Numbered from the stretch's first letter, positions 37,103 through 46,922 are shown. The stretch is 55,723 nt of DNA from Nitrospirales bacterium (GCA_021604365.1 BQIZ01000004.1:1-55723), one strand, 5' to 3'. Numbers and translations are program-made. Notes: generated by a model not told the origin, from the letters alone.

Positions 37103-38176
37103 CTAATCGATATCTTGTGCGAGGCGAAACCCGATCTGGATACTCCGCGAGTCGGCGTTGTACCCATTTCGAAACGAAGAACGCAAAGATATGGGATCGT
37201 TAGTCCAGCCACCGCCTCGCCTTACTCGTGTTCCACAGCGTCCGTTATTCGCCTCTAACCAGGCCAAACCATTTGTTGGGGCACGGTGATAGTCGTCATG
37301 CCAGCAGTCTTGGACCCACTCCCATACATTTCCACTCATGTCCTGAAGCCCGAGACCGTTGGCTTGTCGGGTTCCAACTGGCTGGGTTCTCCCTGTACTG
37401 TTCGTGTTGAACCAGGCGTAAGGCTCAAGCTGTTCTTGTTCTGAGGTTCCCGCCCAAATTTCGTCTTTTGCTCTATTTTTGGCAGCGTATTCCCACTCAG
37501 ACTCTGTTGGGAGTCGATAGCGACGGCCGGTTCCCTCCGATAACCATTTGGCATAATCGCGAGCGTCTTCCCACGAGACATTAATGACCGGGCGCTTTTC
37601 ACGTCCCCACCCTTCATCTCCCGGAAACGCCCGACCCGTCGCCATGGCGAACCGGTCATATTCTTCAAATGTGACCTCGAATCGCCCCATAGCAAATTTT
37701 TTGATATGGACCTTTCGCAACGGGTGCTCGCTTAATGTATCCTCTTCCCGGCTATCACCCTGCTGAAAGGTACCGGCAGGAATTGAAACCATTTCAGGGT
37801 CCAGATGGATGCTCACCACCGGAGAGACGACTCTCAGTATGGCCATTTTAAAAGCCTTATTCTCCTCCGCTAACCATGTGCCTACCCCACCCAATAGCAA
37901 AACGAACACCCCTATGAGCCCTGTTATCTTCAGCCATCGTTTCTGACGCTTGGCCAGCTGGTATTGTTTCTTCAGCATGGACAGTGTTTCTGCATGTGAG
38001 GATTCGTGTGGGTTCAGGCTTGGCGCTCGGCCCTTAGGCGAAGATGTTCCGAATGGATACGTTTGTCGTCCGGGACGGTCAGGCTTTGTGTGATCAGCCA
38101 GGGGGGCGGGAGATTTTTCCGCAGGTAGGGTTGATTGGTTTTCGTCGTTCATGGTGTGCGCGATCTGAGCATGCAC
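37103..38176 (-). CDS. Membrane-anchored FGE-sulfatase (SUMF1)-fold protein
   Basis: TM GLIGVFVLLLGGVGTWLA; VSIPAGTFQQGDSREEDTLSEHPLRKVHIKKFAMGRFEVTFEEYDRF...RRYRLPTESEWEYAAK...MSGNVWEWVQDCW...RRGGGW...IGFRLAQDI. Confidence 0.92.
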   Translation of the reverse strand: MHAQIAHTMNDENQSTLPAEKSPAPLADHTKPDRPGRQTYPFGTSSPKGRAPSLNPHESSHAETLSMLKKQYQLAKRQKRWLKITGLIGVFVLLLGGVGTWLAEENKAFKMAILRVVSPVVSIHLDPEMVSIPAGTFQQGDSREEDTLSEHPLRKVHIKKFAMGRFEVTFEEYDRFAMATGRAFPGDEGWGREKRPVINVSWEDARDYAKWLSEGTGRRYRLPTESEWEYAAKNRAKDEIWAGTSEQEQLEPYAWFNTNSTGRTQPVGTRQANGLGLQDMSGNVWEWVQDCWHDDYHRAPTNGLAWLEANNGRCGTRVRRGGGWTNDPISLRSSFRNGYNADSRSIQIGFRLAQDID

Positions 38177-38652
38177 ATGCGAACAGATTTGAATCGCCTC
38201 CGGGGACGGTTTTTATTCTTCTGCGAATTTTCGGTCAATGCTATCAGGAAATGACCAGTTTCTCCGTTAAAGCCTGAAGCAGTTTTTAATAATTTTTTAA
38301 AAGGACGATCCTCATTTCACCGTATTTTAACAGATAGCGCCCTGAACGAAAGCTTTGTTGCTTAATGTAAAAATTTAATAAGCATTACACAAGGGCATCT
38401 CCCGCAAATTTGGACAATAGATTGAATTCGTAAGATTATTAGAGGAATGAGGTTGTTTATCCTGACTTCTGAGGATCAGGAGGTAAGAGACAGTTTCTGA
38501 CACATCAGAATACTTTGAACCCTTGTGTCTGGCTCAACGCGTTGGAAAAGGCTGGAGGGACTAATTGAGTCTTTAGCAGGATAGGGATGTGGGTTCTTCC
38601 CTGATACGGGTACTTTTGCACCTCTGCCAAATCTTGGAAATCGTATGTTGTG

Positions 38653-38728
38653 TGGAGCTGGCGAGAGGAATTGAACCTCCGACCTGCGGTTTACAAAACC
38701 GCTGCTCTACCGATTGAGCTACGCCAGC
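38653..38728 (-). tRNA. tRNA-Thr (anticodon TGT), CCA encoded
   Basis: Reverse complement GCTGGCGTAGCTCAATCGGTAGAGCAGCGGTTTTGTAAACCGCAGGTCGGAGGTTCAATTCCTCTCGCCAGCTCCA folds as a cloverleaf: acceptor GCTGGCG/CGCCAGC, anticodon stem GCGGT/ACCGC, loop TTTGTAA. Confidence 0.95.
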
Positions 38729-38812
38729 TCGGCGAATATAAGGACCATCATACCAAAGCATGAAGCAATCAACCAGCATGGATACATGAAAAATTTTCCA
38801 ACTAGCCCTGCT

Positions 38813-39766
38813 TTAGGTCATTTGCAGCATGACTTTTCGTATACCACTCTGATCCGCTTTTTCCATGGCCAGAACGCCATCAAGGAGTGAATAGCGGGCA
38901 TGGATGAGCGGGTCGACCCGGATGTGCCTCGTTTCTAGTAAGCGGATGGCCGGAGGGAAAGGACCGCAACGAGATCCAATTAAGGATATTTCCTGAATGA
39001 CAAAATTCGTCATATTCACAGACACATTTCCGTGATACGTGGATTTGAGTACAAGTGTTCCCCTTGGCCGAATCAATTTCATGGCTGTGGAAAGCCCTTC
39101 GGGGCTTCCAGTGGCCTCCACAATCATATCTGCGCCTTGAGAAATATCAGTGAGGTGCGAGGTTATTCGGATTCCCATGTGGGTGAGCCACGCGTCATGG
39201 TCTGAATGGCGACCCAATAAGGTTACAGCGCATCCTGATAATACAAGAACTTGTGCGCACAGGATCCCTAACTTCCCATCTCCGATGACAACTACCCGGT
39301 CTGTTGGTTTGATTGAGACTAATTGGGGAATTTCACAGGCTGCGGCCAGGGGTTCAATGAAGACGGCCTGATCATCGGAAATAGAATCAGGCACGACAAA
39401 AAGGTTTTCAACAGGCAGGGCCAGGAAATCGGCAAAAGCGCCATCTCGACCCTGGATTCCTAAGGTGGTGCGATGAGGGCAATGAGTGGGATGTCCATTG
39501 GTGCAGGTTTCACACGCACGACAAGCGGCATTGATCTCGCCGACGACACGTTTGCCAATTAATGCGGCATCCGGAGCCTCATCAACTATCCCAACAAATT
39601 CATGCCCCAAGACACCTTCAAAGCCCATATATCCTTTCATCAGCTGTAGATCAGTGGAGCAAATTCCGGCTTGGATGACCCTGATCCTGGCTTCCCCATG
39701 GGGTCGCGGGGGAAGGGGAAGGTCTGTTTGAAATTGAAGCTTCTGATGAAAAACCAGTCCCCGCAT
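38813..39766 (-). CDS. Zn-dependent MDR alcohol/threonine dehydrogenase-like protein
   Basis: GVLGHEFVGIVDEA, CRACETCTNGHPTHCPHRTTLG (structural Zn Cys), DRVVVIGDGKLGILCAQVLVLSG (NAD-binding). Confidence 0.9.
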   Translation of the reverse strand: MRGLVFHQKLQFQTDLPLPPRPHGEARIRVIQAGICSTDLQLMKGYMGFEGVLGHEFVGIVDEAPDAALIGKRVVGEINAACRACETCTNGHPTHCPHRTTLGIQGRDGAFADFLALPVENLFVVPDSISDDQAVFIEPLAAACEIPQLVSIKPTDRVVVIGDGKLGILCAQVLVLSGCAVTLLGRHSDHDAWLTHMGIRITSHLTDISQGADMIVEATGSPEGLSTAMKLIRPRGTLVLKSTYHGNVSVNMTNFVIQEISLIGSRCGPFPPAIRLLETRHIRVDPLIHARYSLLDGVLAMEKADQSGIRKVMLQMT

Positions 39767-40006
39767 TTGGTTCCTCCATGAAAGAGCCTAGATCATGGAC
39801 ACCATAGGACCATAGCAAAAATACTGGCACTCTTCAGCAATTTCTATGAATATTTTAGAAGGACGAATTTCCCCGTTATGGATAGCTATTTCTCCGGCAG
39901 TTTCATGCAACATCTTCCGTCTTGTCAGGAAAGGTTTCTGGATTTTGGTCGATAACGTGAAGGTGTCGGAGGACTGTAGGATGCCTGTCGAAACAGAAGG
40001 AGAAAA

Positions 40007-40363
40007 ATGATGATTGCCGGTATGGCCTCTGCACTATCTGGAATTCAAACGGGAGGAAGAATACTCAGCGTTGGTGCCCATAATATTGCCAATTCCCAAA
40101 CTGAAAGTTTTAAACGGATTCGTGGTTTTCCAGAAGAATCGTCAACCGGCAATGAGGTGAGGATAACCTTGCAAACTGATAAACATCCCCGCTCACAATT
40201 TCTCTCAGGTGAAGAATCGATCAGTCTTCGGGAAGGATCTAATGTTGATCTAGGGGAAGAAATTATTTCCAATCTGCAAGCGGTGAATCTCATAGAAGCT
40301 AATATCGCCAGTATCAAAATTCAGGACAAGGTATTGGGCTCTCTCCTGGATCTTACCGGGTAA
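40007..40363 (+). CDS. Short flagellar rod-like (FlgC/FlgG family) protein, orphan
   Basis: ASALSGIQTGGRILSVGAHNIANSQTESFKR (Flg_bb_rod) and VDLGEEIISNLQAVNLIEANIASIKIQDKVLGSLLDL (Flg_bbr_C). Confidence 0.8.
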   Translation: MMIAGMASALSGIQTGGRILSVGAHNIANSQTESFKRIRGFPEESSTGNEVRITLQTDKHPRSQFLSGEESISLREGSNVDLGEEIISNLQAVNLIEANIASIKIQDKVLGSLLDLTG

Positions 40364-40800
40364 TTCCTCCTGCCTCATGTAATTAATTATCATTCGATCG
40401 AGCCAACGTCCTCATTCCCCTACAACTACTTCGCTTTTCTAAATTTTCGTGCGGCATTTTCTCAGGTTTTACGCTCATGAGAATGAAAAATTTTTGCGTC
40501 TTCATCAATCCATATAGCCAGTTCTGAAGGTGTTAAGGTCTTCGCAGGGTGTTTTATCCTTCATTAAAGCAAAAGCCTTGACAAGATGGATGAAACTCTG
40601 CCAGGCAATAGGGTGTACGAGTGTCAGAAAAAAACTGGGGATTTGACTTTGAACGTGGGAAAACAATTATTGTAGAATCAAACGGTTATACGAAGTGAGG
40701 CGATCTGTCTTGGGGAATTTCTTGAGAATGCGAAGAGTTGTGAGATAGAAATTTTCCTATTCACTCCGTTTCTATTAAATTTTTTGAACAGGAGATCGGG

Positions 40801-42333
40801 ATGATGCACATGTCACGTTTGTTTGCTGGCGCTGCCCGGCCGTTTCGAATTGCCCCTCCATGGGGGTTTCTTTCCCTAATTTTAGGTCTGGGAATGATAG
40901 GTGGATTTTTTGGAAATGGGTGGTTGGTTCCCGCTCAGACGCAAGCGGCTATACCCGGAGCGTTTATTGAAGGTTTTTCAGAAATTGTTGAAAAGGTCGG
41001 TCCCGCAGTTGTCAATGTGGCAGTGACTGGTGGAGGTGGACCATCCAGAGGCCTACCTCCCGGGCCGTTTGGTGGCCCTCCCGGCGGTGGCCCTCCTGGT
41101 GGTGGCCCCGGTGGCCCTCCCGGCGGCGGTCCCGGTGGCCCTCCCGGAATGAGCGCGGGGTCTGGAGTGATTATTGATTCTCGCGGATATATCCTGACGA
41201 ATAACCACGTTGTGGAAGATGCAAGCGATATCAAAGTGTCCTTTCATGATGGACGAGAGATGTCAGCAACCGTTGTGGGAACCGATCCAAAGACTGATTT
41301 AGCGGTTATTAAGGTTAAGCTTGAAAATGGCCCTCTTCCTTCAGTGGCCTGGGGAGAATATGAATCCCTTCGTGTTGGAGACGTGGTTCTAGCCCTTGGG
41401 AGTCCATTTGGATTACGCAATACTGTGTCTTTGGGAATTATCAGTGCCCTGGGGCGAGGTAGTGTCGGTATTACGGAATATGAAGATTTCATTCAGACAG
41501 ATGCCGCAATTAATCCCGGAAATTCCGGTGGGGCCCTGGTAAATATGAAAGGGGAGCTCATCGGGATCAATACGGCCATTTTCTCCAGAACGGGCGGGTC
41601 CGAAGGCGTGGGATTTGCGATCGCCGTCAGTATTGCGAAGGATATTGCTGCAAGTCTGATTGAAACAGGGAAGGTGGTAAGAGGATGGATGGGAGTGGCC
41701 ATTCAGGAATTAACGCCCGCCTTAGCGCAATCTTTCCAATTACCTGAAGGTCGACAGGGCGGGGTGTTAATCAGCGAAGTACATGAAGATGGCCCATCGG
41801 CAAAGGCCGGACTTCAACGGGGCGATGTCATTCTTGAATACGGAGGAGAAGCCGTCAAGGATGTGAATCATCTTCGTAATATTGTTGCTCGAACGAAGGT
41901 GGGAAAGAAAAAAGAAATTAAAGTGTTACGAGAGGGCAAGGAGACGATCCTGACCCTGGAGCTGGGCGAGCGGCCCTCCGATCAAGCATTGGCAAAGACT
42001 GGTCCGGTAGAAGAAGAAAAAGCCCCGGCCATGGAAAAACTCGATAACGTGTTGTCGGGAATGACGGTCGCACCGATTAGTGGGGAAAACCGGAGTGAAT
42101 TCAATATTCCGGAACAAATTAAAGGTGTGGTTGTTTCGAAGGTTGAATCAGGCAGCGCCGTAGAGGCTGCTGGTATTCAAATCGGTGACGTCATTCAAGA
42201 GGTGAGTCGCCAAAGCGTGAAAACGATTGACGACTTCAAGCAGATTGCGTCAAAAATTGCCAAGGATGAGTTGGCCGTTCTACTGGTCAACCGGCGAGGC
42301 AATAATCTGTTTATCGCAGTGAATCCTCAATAA
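40801..42333 (+). CDS. Do/DegP-family periplasmic serine protease, two PDZ domains, Gly/Pro-rich insert
   Basis: LTNNHVVEDAS, PKTDLAVIKV, NPGNSGGALVN; two PDZ regions; PPGPFGGPPGGGPPGGGPGGPPGGGPGGPPG before the protease core. Confidence 0.94.
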   Translation: MMHMSRLFAGAARPFRIAPPWGFLSLILGLGMIGGFFGNGWLVPAQTQAAIPGAFIEGFSEIVEKVGPAVVNVAVTGGGGPSRGLPPGPFGGPPGGGPPGGGPGGPPGGGPGGPPGMSAGSGVIIDSRGYILTNNHVVEDASDIKVSFHDGREMSATVVGTDPKTDLAVIKVKLENGPLPSVAWGEYESLRVGDVVLALGSPFGLRNTVSLGIISALGRGSVGITEYEDFIQTDAAINPGNSGGALVNMKGELIGINTAIFSRTGGSEGVGFAIAVSIAKDIAASLIETGKVVRGWMGVAIQELTPALAQSFQLPEGRQGGVLISEVHEDGPSAKAGLQRGDVILEYGGEAVKDVNHLRNIVARTKVGKKKEIKVLREGKETILTLELGERPSDQALAKTGPVEEEKAPAMEKLDNVLSGMTVAPISGENRSEFNIPEQIKGVVVSKVESGSAVEAAGIQIGDVIQEVSRQSVKTIDDFKQIASKIAKDELAVLLVNRRGNNLFIAVNPQ

Positions 42334-42347
42334 GGGATGTAAATTCG

Positions 42348-42380
42348 GAGGGGGGCGACCTGAGCCCCCCTCGGATTTTT
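42348..42380 (+). terminator. Rho-independent terminator after degP-like gene
   Basis: Stem gaggggggc (42348-42356), loop gacctga, stem gcccccctc (42364-42372), then ggattttt. Confidence 0.8.
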
Positions 42381-42396
42381 GGGATACAGAACAAAC

Positions 42397-43353
42397 ATGG
42401 CCAAACAAAGCAAAATGGGTTCCTGGTTTGAAGAGAAAGTCTTCAAGCCACTGGAAGACAAAAAAATGCCCGTCATGGAGCATTTGCACGAGTTTCAATG
42501 GAGGCTCACAAGGGCAGTCATTGTCATGGCCTGTGTCTTTGTTGGGACATTTTTTTATGCGGATACACTGGTGTCCTGGCTACGGATTCCCCTGCAAAAT
42601 TATTTCATTTTAGATTCTTGGGAATGGATGCCATCGGATTTGCCAAAAATTCCCTTCGTTTTTCTCTCCCCGGCTGAAGCCTTATGGCAAAATGTGAAGG
42701 TTGCCGGATTATGTGCGCTGGTTTTGTCGACGCCGCACTGGCTATGGGAAGTCTGGCAATTTGTTCTTCCTGGCTTACATGCCCAGGAACGTCGATTTGT
42801 CGGGCCTTTTACCGCCATTAGCACGGTGGCCTTTTATCTGGGATTGACCTTTTGTTTTTTTGTTGTGTTGCCCTTCGCGTTGCATTTTCTGATTTCCTAT
42901 GGGCTGGCTTCGGGATTTATTGCGCAAATATCTATTGCCAATTATGTGGGTTTTATTCTCTGGTTCATGTTGGTTTTTGGTCTGATTTTTGAGGTTCCGC
43001 TCGCTCTGACCTTGATGGCTAAATTAGGGTGGGTGGATGCTCCTATATTACGAAAATACCGAAAATGGGCATTTCTGGGCTCCTTTCTCTTTGCGGCGAT
43101 TCTGACACCCACCCCTGATCCATTTAACCAATGCATTATGGCCATCCCGATGTATTTCTTTTATGAAGTGGGGATTATCAGTGCCCAAGTCTTTGGCAAG
43201 AAAAAAGGCCCGGAAGGTGAGGATGCTACGGCACCCGCTCCAGCTTCCGGCCCGCCGACCGTTCGGCGTCCCCCATTAGCCCCGCAACCTGTGGGAGCCG
43301 GATCTGGAGGGGATGAGGAATATGTTGATGTCCCGGATTCTGGTCCTCGATAA
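42397..43353 (+). CDS. tatC: Sec-independent (twin-arginine) translocase subunit TatC
   Basis: MPVMEHLHEFQWRLTRAVIVMA (TatC MxHLxELRxR-like), FLSPAEALWQNVKVAGLCALVLSTPHWLWEVWQFVLPGLHAQERR, LMVFGLIFEVPL, ILTPTPDPFNQ. ATG 42397 preferred because the 42379 start overlaps the terminator. Confidence 0.95.
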   Translation: MAKQSKMGSWFEEKVFKPLEDKKMPVMEHLHEFQWRLTRAVIVMACVFVGTFFYADTLVSWLRIPLQNYFILDSWEWMPSDLPKIPFVFLSPAEALWQNVKVAGLCALVLSTPHWLWEVWQFVLPGLHAQERRFVGPFTAISTVAFYLGLTFCFFVVLPFALHFLISYGLASGFIAQISIANYVGFILWFMLVFGLIFEVPLALTLMAKLGWVDAPILRKYRKWAFLGSFLFAAILTPTPDPFNQCIMAIPMYFFYEVGIISAQVFGKKKGPEGEDATAPAPASGPPTVRRPPLAPQPVGAGSGGDEEYVDVPDSGPR

Positions 43354-43377
43354 TATTTACGCCGGTGGGGACTTCTG

Positions 43378-43857
43378 ATGATACGGGTAGCTGCCATTTT
43401 GATCAGTAGCAAGATAAAGTCAGGCCAGAGCCACGATGAAAATCGGAAACCATTGGAACGGATCTTGACGAACCACCAATTGACCCTTTTATCCTATGAT
43501 GTCTTGGCGGACGATCGTCAGGCCATTTCTCGTCGATTAGTCACACTTTGTGAGACAACCGCTCCTCACATCATTGTGACTCTCGGGGGAACGGGAGTGC
43601 GACCAACAGATTGGGCTCCAGAGGCAACTAGAGATGTGATTGAAAAAGAGATCCCAGGTATCGGAGAAGCCATGAGGGCTGAAAGTCTTAAAAAAGTTCG
43701 GACCGCCATGCTCTCACGCGGAACGGCTGGAATTAGGGGGACCACCCTGATTTTGAATTTGCCGGGTAGCGTAAAAGGTATGCAAGAGAATTTAGATATG
43801 GTGTTACCGCTTTTAGAGCATATGGTGGAGAAAATGGGAAACGTGGCCACCCAATGA
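43378..43857 (+). CDS. MoaB/MogA-family molybdenum cofactor biosynthesis protein
   Basis: IVTLGGTGVRPTDWAPEATRDVIEKEIPGIGEAMRAESLKKVRTAMLSRGTAGIRGTTLILNLPGS. Confidence 0.92.
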   Translation: MIRVAAILISSKIKSGQSHDENRKPLERILTNHQLTLLSYDVLADDRQAISRRLVTLCETTAPHIIVTLGGTGVRPTDWAPEATRDVIEKEIPGIGEAMRAESLKKVRTAMLSRGTAGIRGTTLILNLPGSVKGMQENLDMVLPLLEHMVEKMGNVATQ

Positions 43858-43923
43858 TATTGGCGCAAGGCCGAATTTATATTATCCAAAAAATTATCGT
43901 ATTGAATGTATGTGGAGGGACTC

Positions 43924-44889
43924 ATGGCAACTGAGCTTAATATGATTCAACCATCCTCAAGTTCGAGTGGGGATGTCTGTACCTATATGTGGGCTTGTGC
44001 AATCTGTGATGAAACCGAGACCTGCCAAAAGGACCGTGAAGGTCATAGTCGCTGGTTAGTTGGAAAACGGATGGAGCGTATCGATTACAAAATTTTGGTG
44101 ATGAGTAATAAAGGCGGGGTCGGGAAAAGTACGATGACGACCAATCTGGCCATTAGTCTGGCGCTTAAAGGGTATGAAGTCGGGATTTGCGACATGGATA
44201 TTCATGGTCCCAATATTCCAAAAATGGTAGGAGCCGAAGGTCAAAAGCTCAAAATCAGTACAGGCGGCGGGATTATTCCACACCAAGCCTATAATTTGAA
44301 AATTGCCTCGATGTCCTTTCTTTTGCAAAACTCCGATGACCCCATCATTTGGCGGGATGCGTATAAGTTTGAATTCATTAATCAACTGTTGGGTGGAGTT
44401 GAATGGCAGGACCTCAATTTTCTACTCATCGATCTTCCGCCAGGGACAGGGAATGAATCGGTGACAACGATTGATCTCATTGGTGATGTCACGGGCTGTG
44501 TGATTGTGTCCACTCCGCAAGAGGTGGCTCTGTTGGACTCACGAAAATCGGTCACTTTCGCCAGAGACAGCGAGATTCCTATTATTGGCATCGTAGAAAA
44601 TATGAGCGGTTTAGATTGTCCTCACTGCCATCAATCGATTGAGTTGTTTCGAAAAGGAGGGGGCGAAGCCTCAGCGGGGGACATGGGTGTCTCCTTTCTC
44701 GGTCGCGTGCCACTGGATCCTGAAATGGTTCTTCAATGTGATCGTGGTGAGCCCTATGCGCTGTTTCATTCAGATCTACCCACGGCTGACGCTATTCATG
44801 GGATTGCGAACAAGGTGGAGGAGTTCTGTAAAAAGAAAGATTCCCTCGTGAAGGTAGCGGCCAGGCCGGCTCCATTTAAAAAGGCCTAA
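43924..44889 (+). CDS. Mrp/NBP35-family P-loop ATPase (Fe-S carrier-like) with N-terminal Cys-rich motif
   Basis: VMSNKGGVGKSTMTTNLA (deviant Walker A), DMDIHGPNIPKMVG, LIDLPPGTGNE, ENMSGLDCPHCHQ (CxxC); N-terminal CTYMWACAICDETETC. ATG 43924 preferred. Confidence 0.93.
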   Translation: MATELNMIQPSSSSSGDVCTYMWACAICDETETCQKDREGHSRWLVGKRMERIDYKILVMSNKGGVGKSTMTTNLAISLALKGYEVGICDMDIHGPNIPKMVGAEGQKLKISTGGGIIPHQAYNLKIASMSFLLQNSDDPIIWRDAYKFEFINQLLGGVEWQDLNFLLIDLPPGTGNESVTTIDLIGDVTGCVIVSTPQEVALLDSRKSVTFARDSEIPIIGIVENMSGLDCPHCHQSIELFRKGGGEASAGDMGVSFLGRVPLDPEMVLQCDRGEPYALFHSDLPTADAIHGIANKVEEFCKKKDSLVKVAARPAPFKKA

Positions 44890-45102
44890 CCGGCAACTGG
44901 AGCAGGGTGCGAAGTGTTCTCCTAACGATCTGACTATTTGATCAGAACGGCATAGGATAGTCGGATGGCCAAGAATTTGTGGCTACCGCCATGAAAAATG
45001 AATAAGCATATATTTTTTCGCGCTACTGTGGTGAGACTCTGATTAGGGTGCAGGGCGCTTTTAGAGAATCACATTAACCTTCCACATGATTAGGCAAGAT
45101 AC

Positions 45103-46332
45103 ATGGATCAGCTTACTTCGCTAGGTTTAGCCCAACAGACTGTCCTGGATGCGGCCCATCCCCTGGGCTGTGAAAAAATCGGACTCCTTGATTCCCTGGG
45201 GCGGGTATTGGGAGAAGACATTCTCGCCCCGCGATCCAATCCGCCATGGGACAATTCAGCCATGGACGGCTTTGCGGTCCGGTGGGCTGACATTAAGCAG
45301 GACTATGCCATCACGCGCATTCCTGAATTGAACATTGTCGAAGATGTTGCAGCAGGGGCAGTGGCTACCAAAACCGTCGGTTCAGGCGAAGCGATTCGGA
45401 TTATGACTGGGGCTCCTATGCCGGCTGGAGCAGATACCGTTGTGCGAGTGGAATACACTGAGCCTTCCGGCTCGAAAGTTCGAATCATGAAGGCGGAAGC
45501 CGGGCAGGGATCCAACATCAGGCCTAAGGGGGAAGATGTCACCGAAGGAGAATGTATTATTCCAAAGGGGACCCAACTGCGTTCAGGAGAAATCGGCATG
45601 TTGGCCATCCTGGCCAAATCGTTTGTCCTCGTGTCCCAGCGTCCTCGAGTGGCCATCCTTTCTACCGGGGATGAGCTGGCAGATCTGGATGAATCATTTG
45701 ATGAGCATAAAATCGTCAATTCCAATAGTTATGGCATTGCTGCTGCTGTCCAGGAATCAGGTGGGATACCGGTCCTCTTGGGAATTGCGAAAGACGACCC
45801 TGACTCCTTAAAAAACAAAATCCGACAGGGGCTTACCTGTGATATTTTGGTGTTATCCGGCGGGGTCTCCATGGGAGATTATGATTTTACCAAGCCTGTG
45901 TTTGCGGAACTGGGGGCAGACATGAACTTCTGGAAATTGGCGATTCGCCCGGGGCAACCGGTAGCTTTCGGGAAAATCCAAGGGAAACTCGCATTTGGCT
46001 TGCCTGGGAACCCCGTTTCTTCCATGGTCACGTTTGATCAACTCGTGCGTCCGGCCATGTTGAAAATGGGCGGGCATCGGAAGTGGGAACGGCCGGTTGT
46101 GAAGGCACTTTTTCAAGAATCGTTTTCCAAGCATACGGATCGGCGCCATTTTCTCCGCGGCATTCTTCAACAGGAAAATGGTGTTCTCACGGTCAGGACG
46201 ACCGGTGGGCAAGGTTCAGGGATACTCACCTCAATGGTGAAAGCCAATGGATTCATTGATGTGCCGGAAGAGGTCGAATCTCTTAAGCCAGGGGATTCAG
46301 TGAACGTCCAATTATTATCACGAAACTTTTAA
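45103..46332 (+). CDS. moeA: Molybdopterin molybdotransferase
   Basis: NPPWDNSAMDGFAVR, RIMTGAPMPAGADTVVRVE, LSTGDELAD, LSGGVSMGDYDF, FGLPGNPVSSMVTF. Confidence 0.96.
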   Translation: MDQLTSLGLAQQTVLDAAHPLGCEKIGLLDSLGRVLGEDILAPRSNPPWDNSAMDGFAVRWADIKQDYAITRIPELNIVEDVAAGAVATKTVGSGEAIRIMTGAPMPAGADTVVRVEYTEPSGSKVRIMKAEAGQGSNIRPKGEDVTEGECIIPKGTQLRSGEIGMLAILAKSFVLVSQRPRVAILSTGDELADLDESFDEHKIVNSNSYGIAAAVQESGGIPVLLGIAKDDPDSLKNKIRQGLTCDILVLSGGVSMGDYDFTKPVFAELGADMNFWKLAIRPGQPVAFGKIQGKLAFGLPGNPVSSMVTFDQLVRPAMLKMGGHRKWERPVVKALFQESFSKHTDRRHFLRGILQQENGVLTVRTTGGQGSGILTSMVKANGFIDVPEEVESLKPGDSVNVQLLSRNF

Positions 46333-46413
46333 GCAACATAGGCATTATTTCCTATCATTCATGCCGACTATTGGGAATTATTCCATCTCCAAGAAGGAAG
46401 TATAGGGTTCATC

Positions 46414-46917
46414 ATGACACCTCCCATTTTGGGTTTTGTTGGCCGTTCCAACAGTGGCAAAACGACTCTCATCGAACGGCTGATCCCGGAACTGACGCAT
46501 GCGGGCTATCGAGTGGCCACCATCAAGCATGCCGGGCACGGGTTTGACCTGGACACCGAAGGCAAAGACAGTTGGCGTCACAAACGTGCAGGGGCCAGTG
46601 CGGTCATCGTCTTATCCAAAGGTAGCTTGGCCATGTTTGCGGATGTCCCGGAAGAACTTCCCGTCGATCAAGTTCGGGACCGGTTCATTAATGGAGAAAT
46701 TGACCTAATTATTGCCGAAGGCTGGAAAAGCCACGGCTTCCCCAAGGTTGTTGTTGTGCGTGAGCAGTTACAAGAAGTGGATGTATCGTTGGATGGTTTG
46801 TTGGCGGTGGCCTCGATGAAACACATCGAATGCTCGGCTCCCTGGTTTGATCGGGACGACGTCCAGGGACTGGCGCAGCTGATCATGAAACAGTTCCCCC
46901 TGCAAAGGGATTCGTAA
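46414..46917 (+). CDS. mobB: Molybdopterin-guanine dinucleotide biosynthesis adaptor protein
   Basis: LGFVGRSNSGKTTLIERLIPELTHAGYRVATIKHAGHGFDLDTEGKDSWRHKRAGASAVIVLS; LIIAEGWKSHGFPKVVV. Confidence 0.95.
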   Translation: MTPPILGFVGRSNSGKTTLIERLIPELTHAGYRVATIKHAGHGFDLDTEGKDSWRHKRAGASAVIVLSKGSLAMFADVPEELPVDQVRDRFINGEIDLIIAEGWKSHGFPKVVVVREQLQEVDVSLDGLLAVASMKHIECSAPWFDRDDVQGLAQLIMKQFPLQRDS

Positions 46918-46922
46918 CTTCC

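Noticed and set aside
31365-38176. Diversity-generating retroelement targeting the FGE-fold C-termini
   Set aside because: FGE/C-lectin-fold proteins with RGG(S/G)W...GFR C-termini are typical DGR targets, but no reverse transcriptase ORF or near-identical template repeat was seen in the window. A TR/RT search of the full genome would be decisive.
38573-38779. 68-aa minus-strand ORF (GVAQSVEQRFCKPQVGGSIPLASSTQ)
   Set aside because: It is the translated tRNA-Thr gene, a common spurious ORF.
40643-40682. Heat-shock or sigmaE-type promoter upstream of degP
   Set aside because: TTGACT and GAAC/TCAAA elements exist but spacing does not fit consensus promoters.
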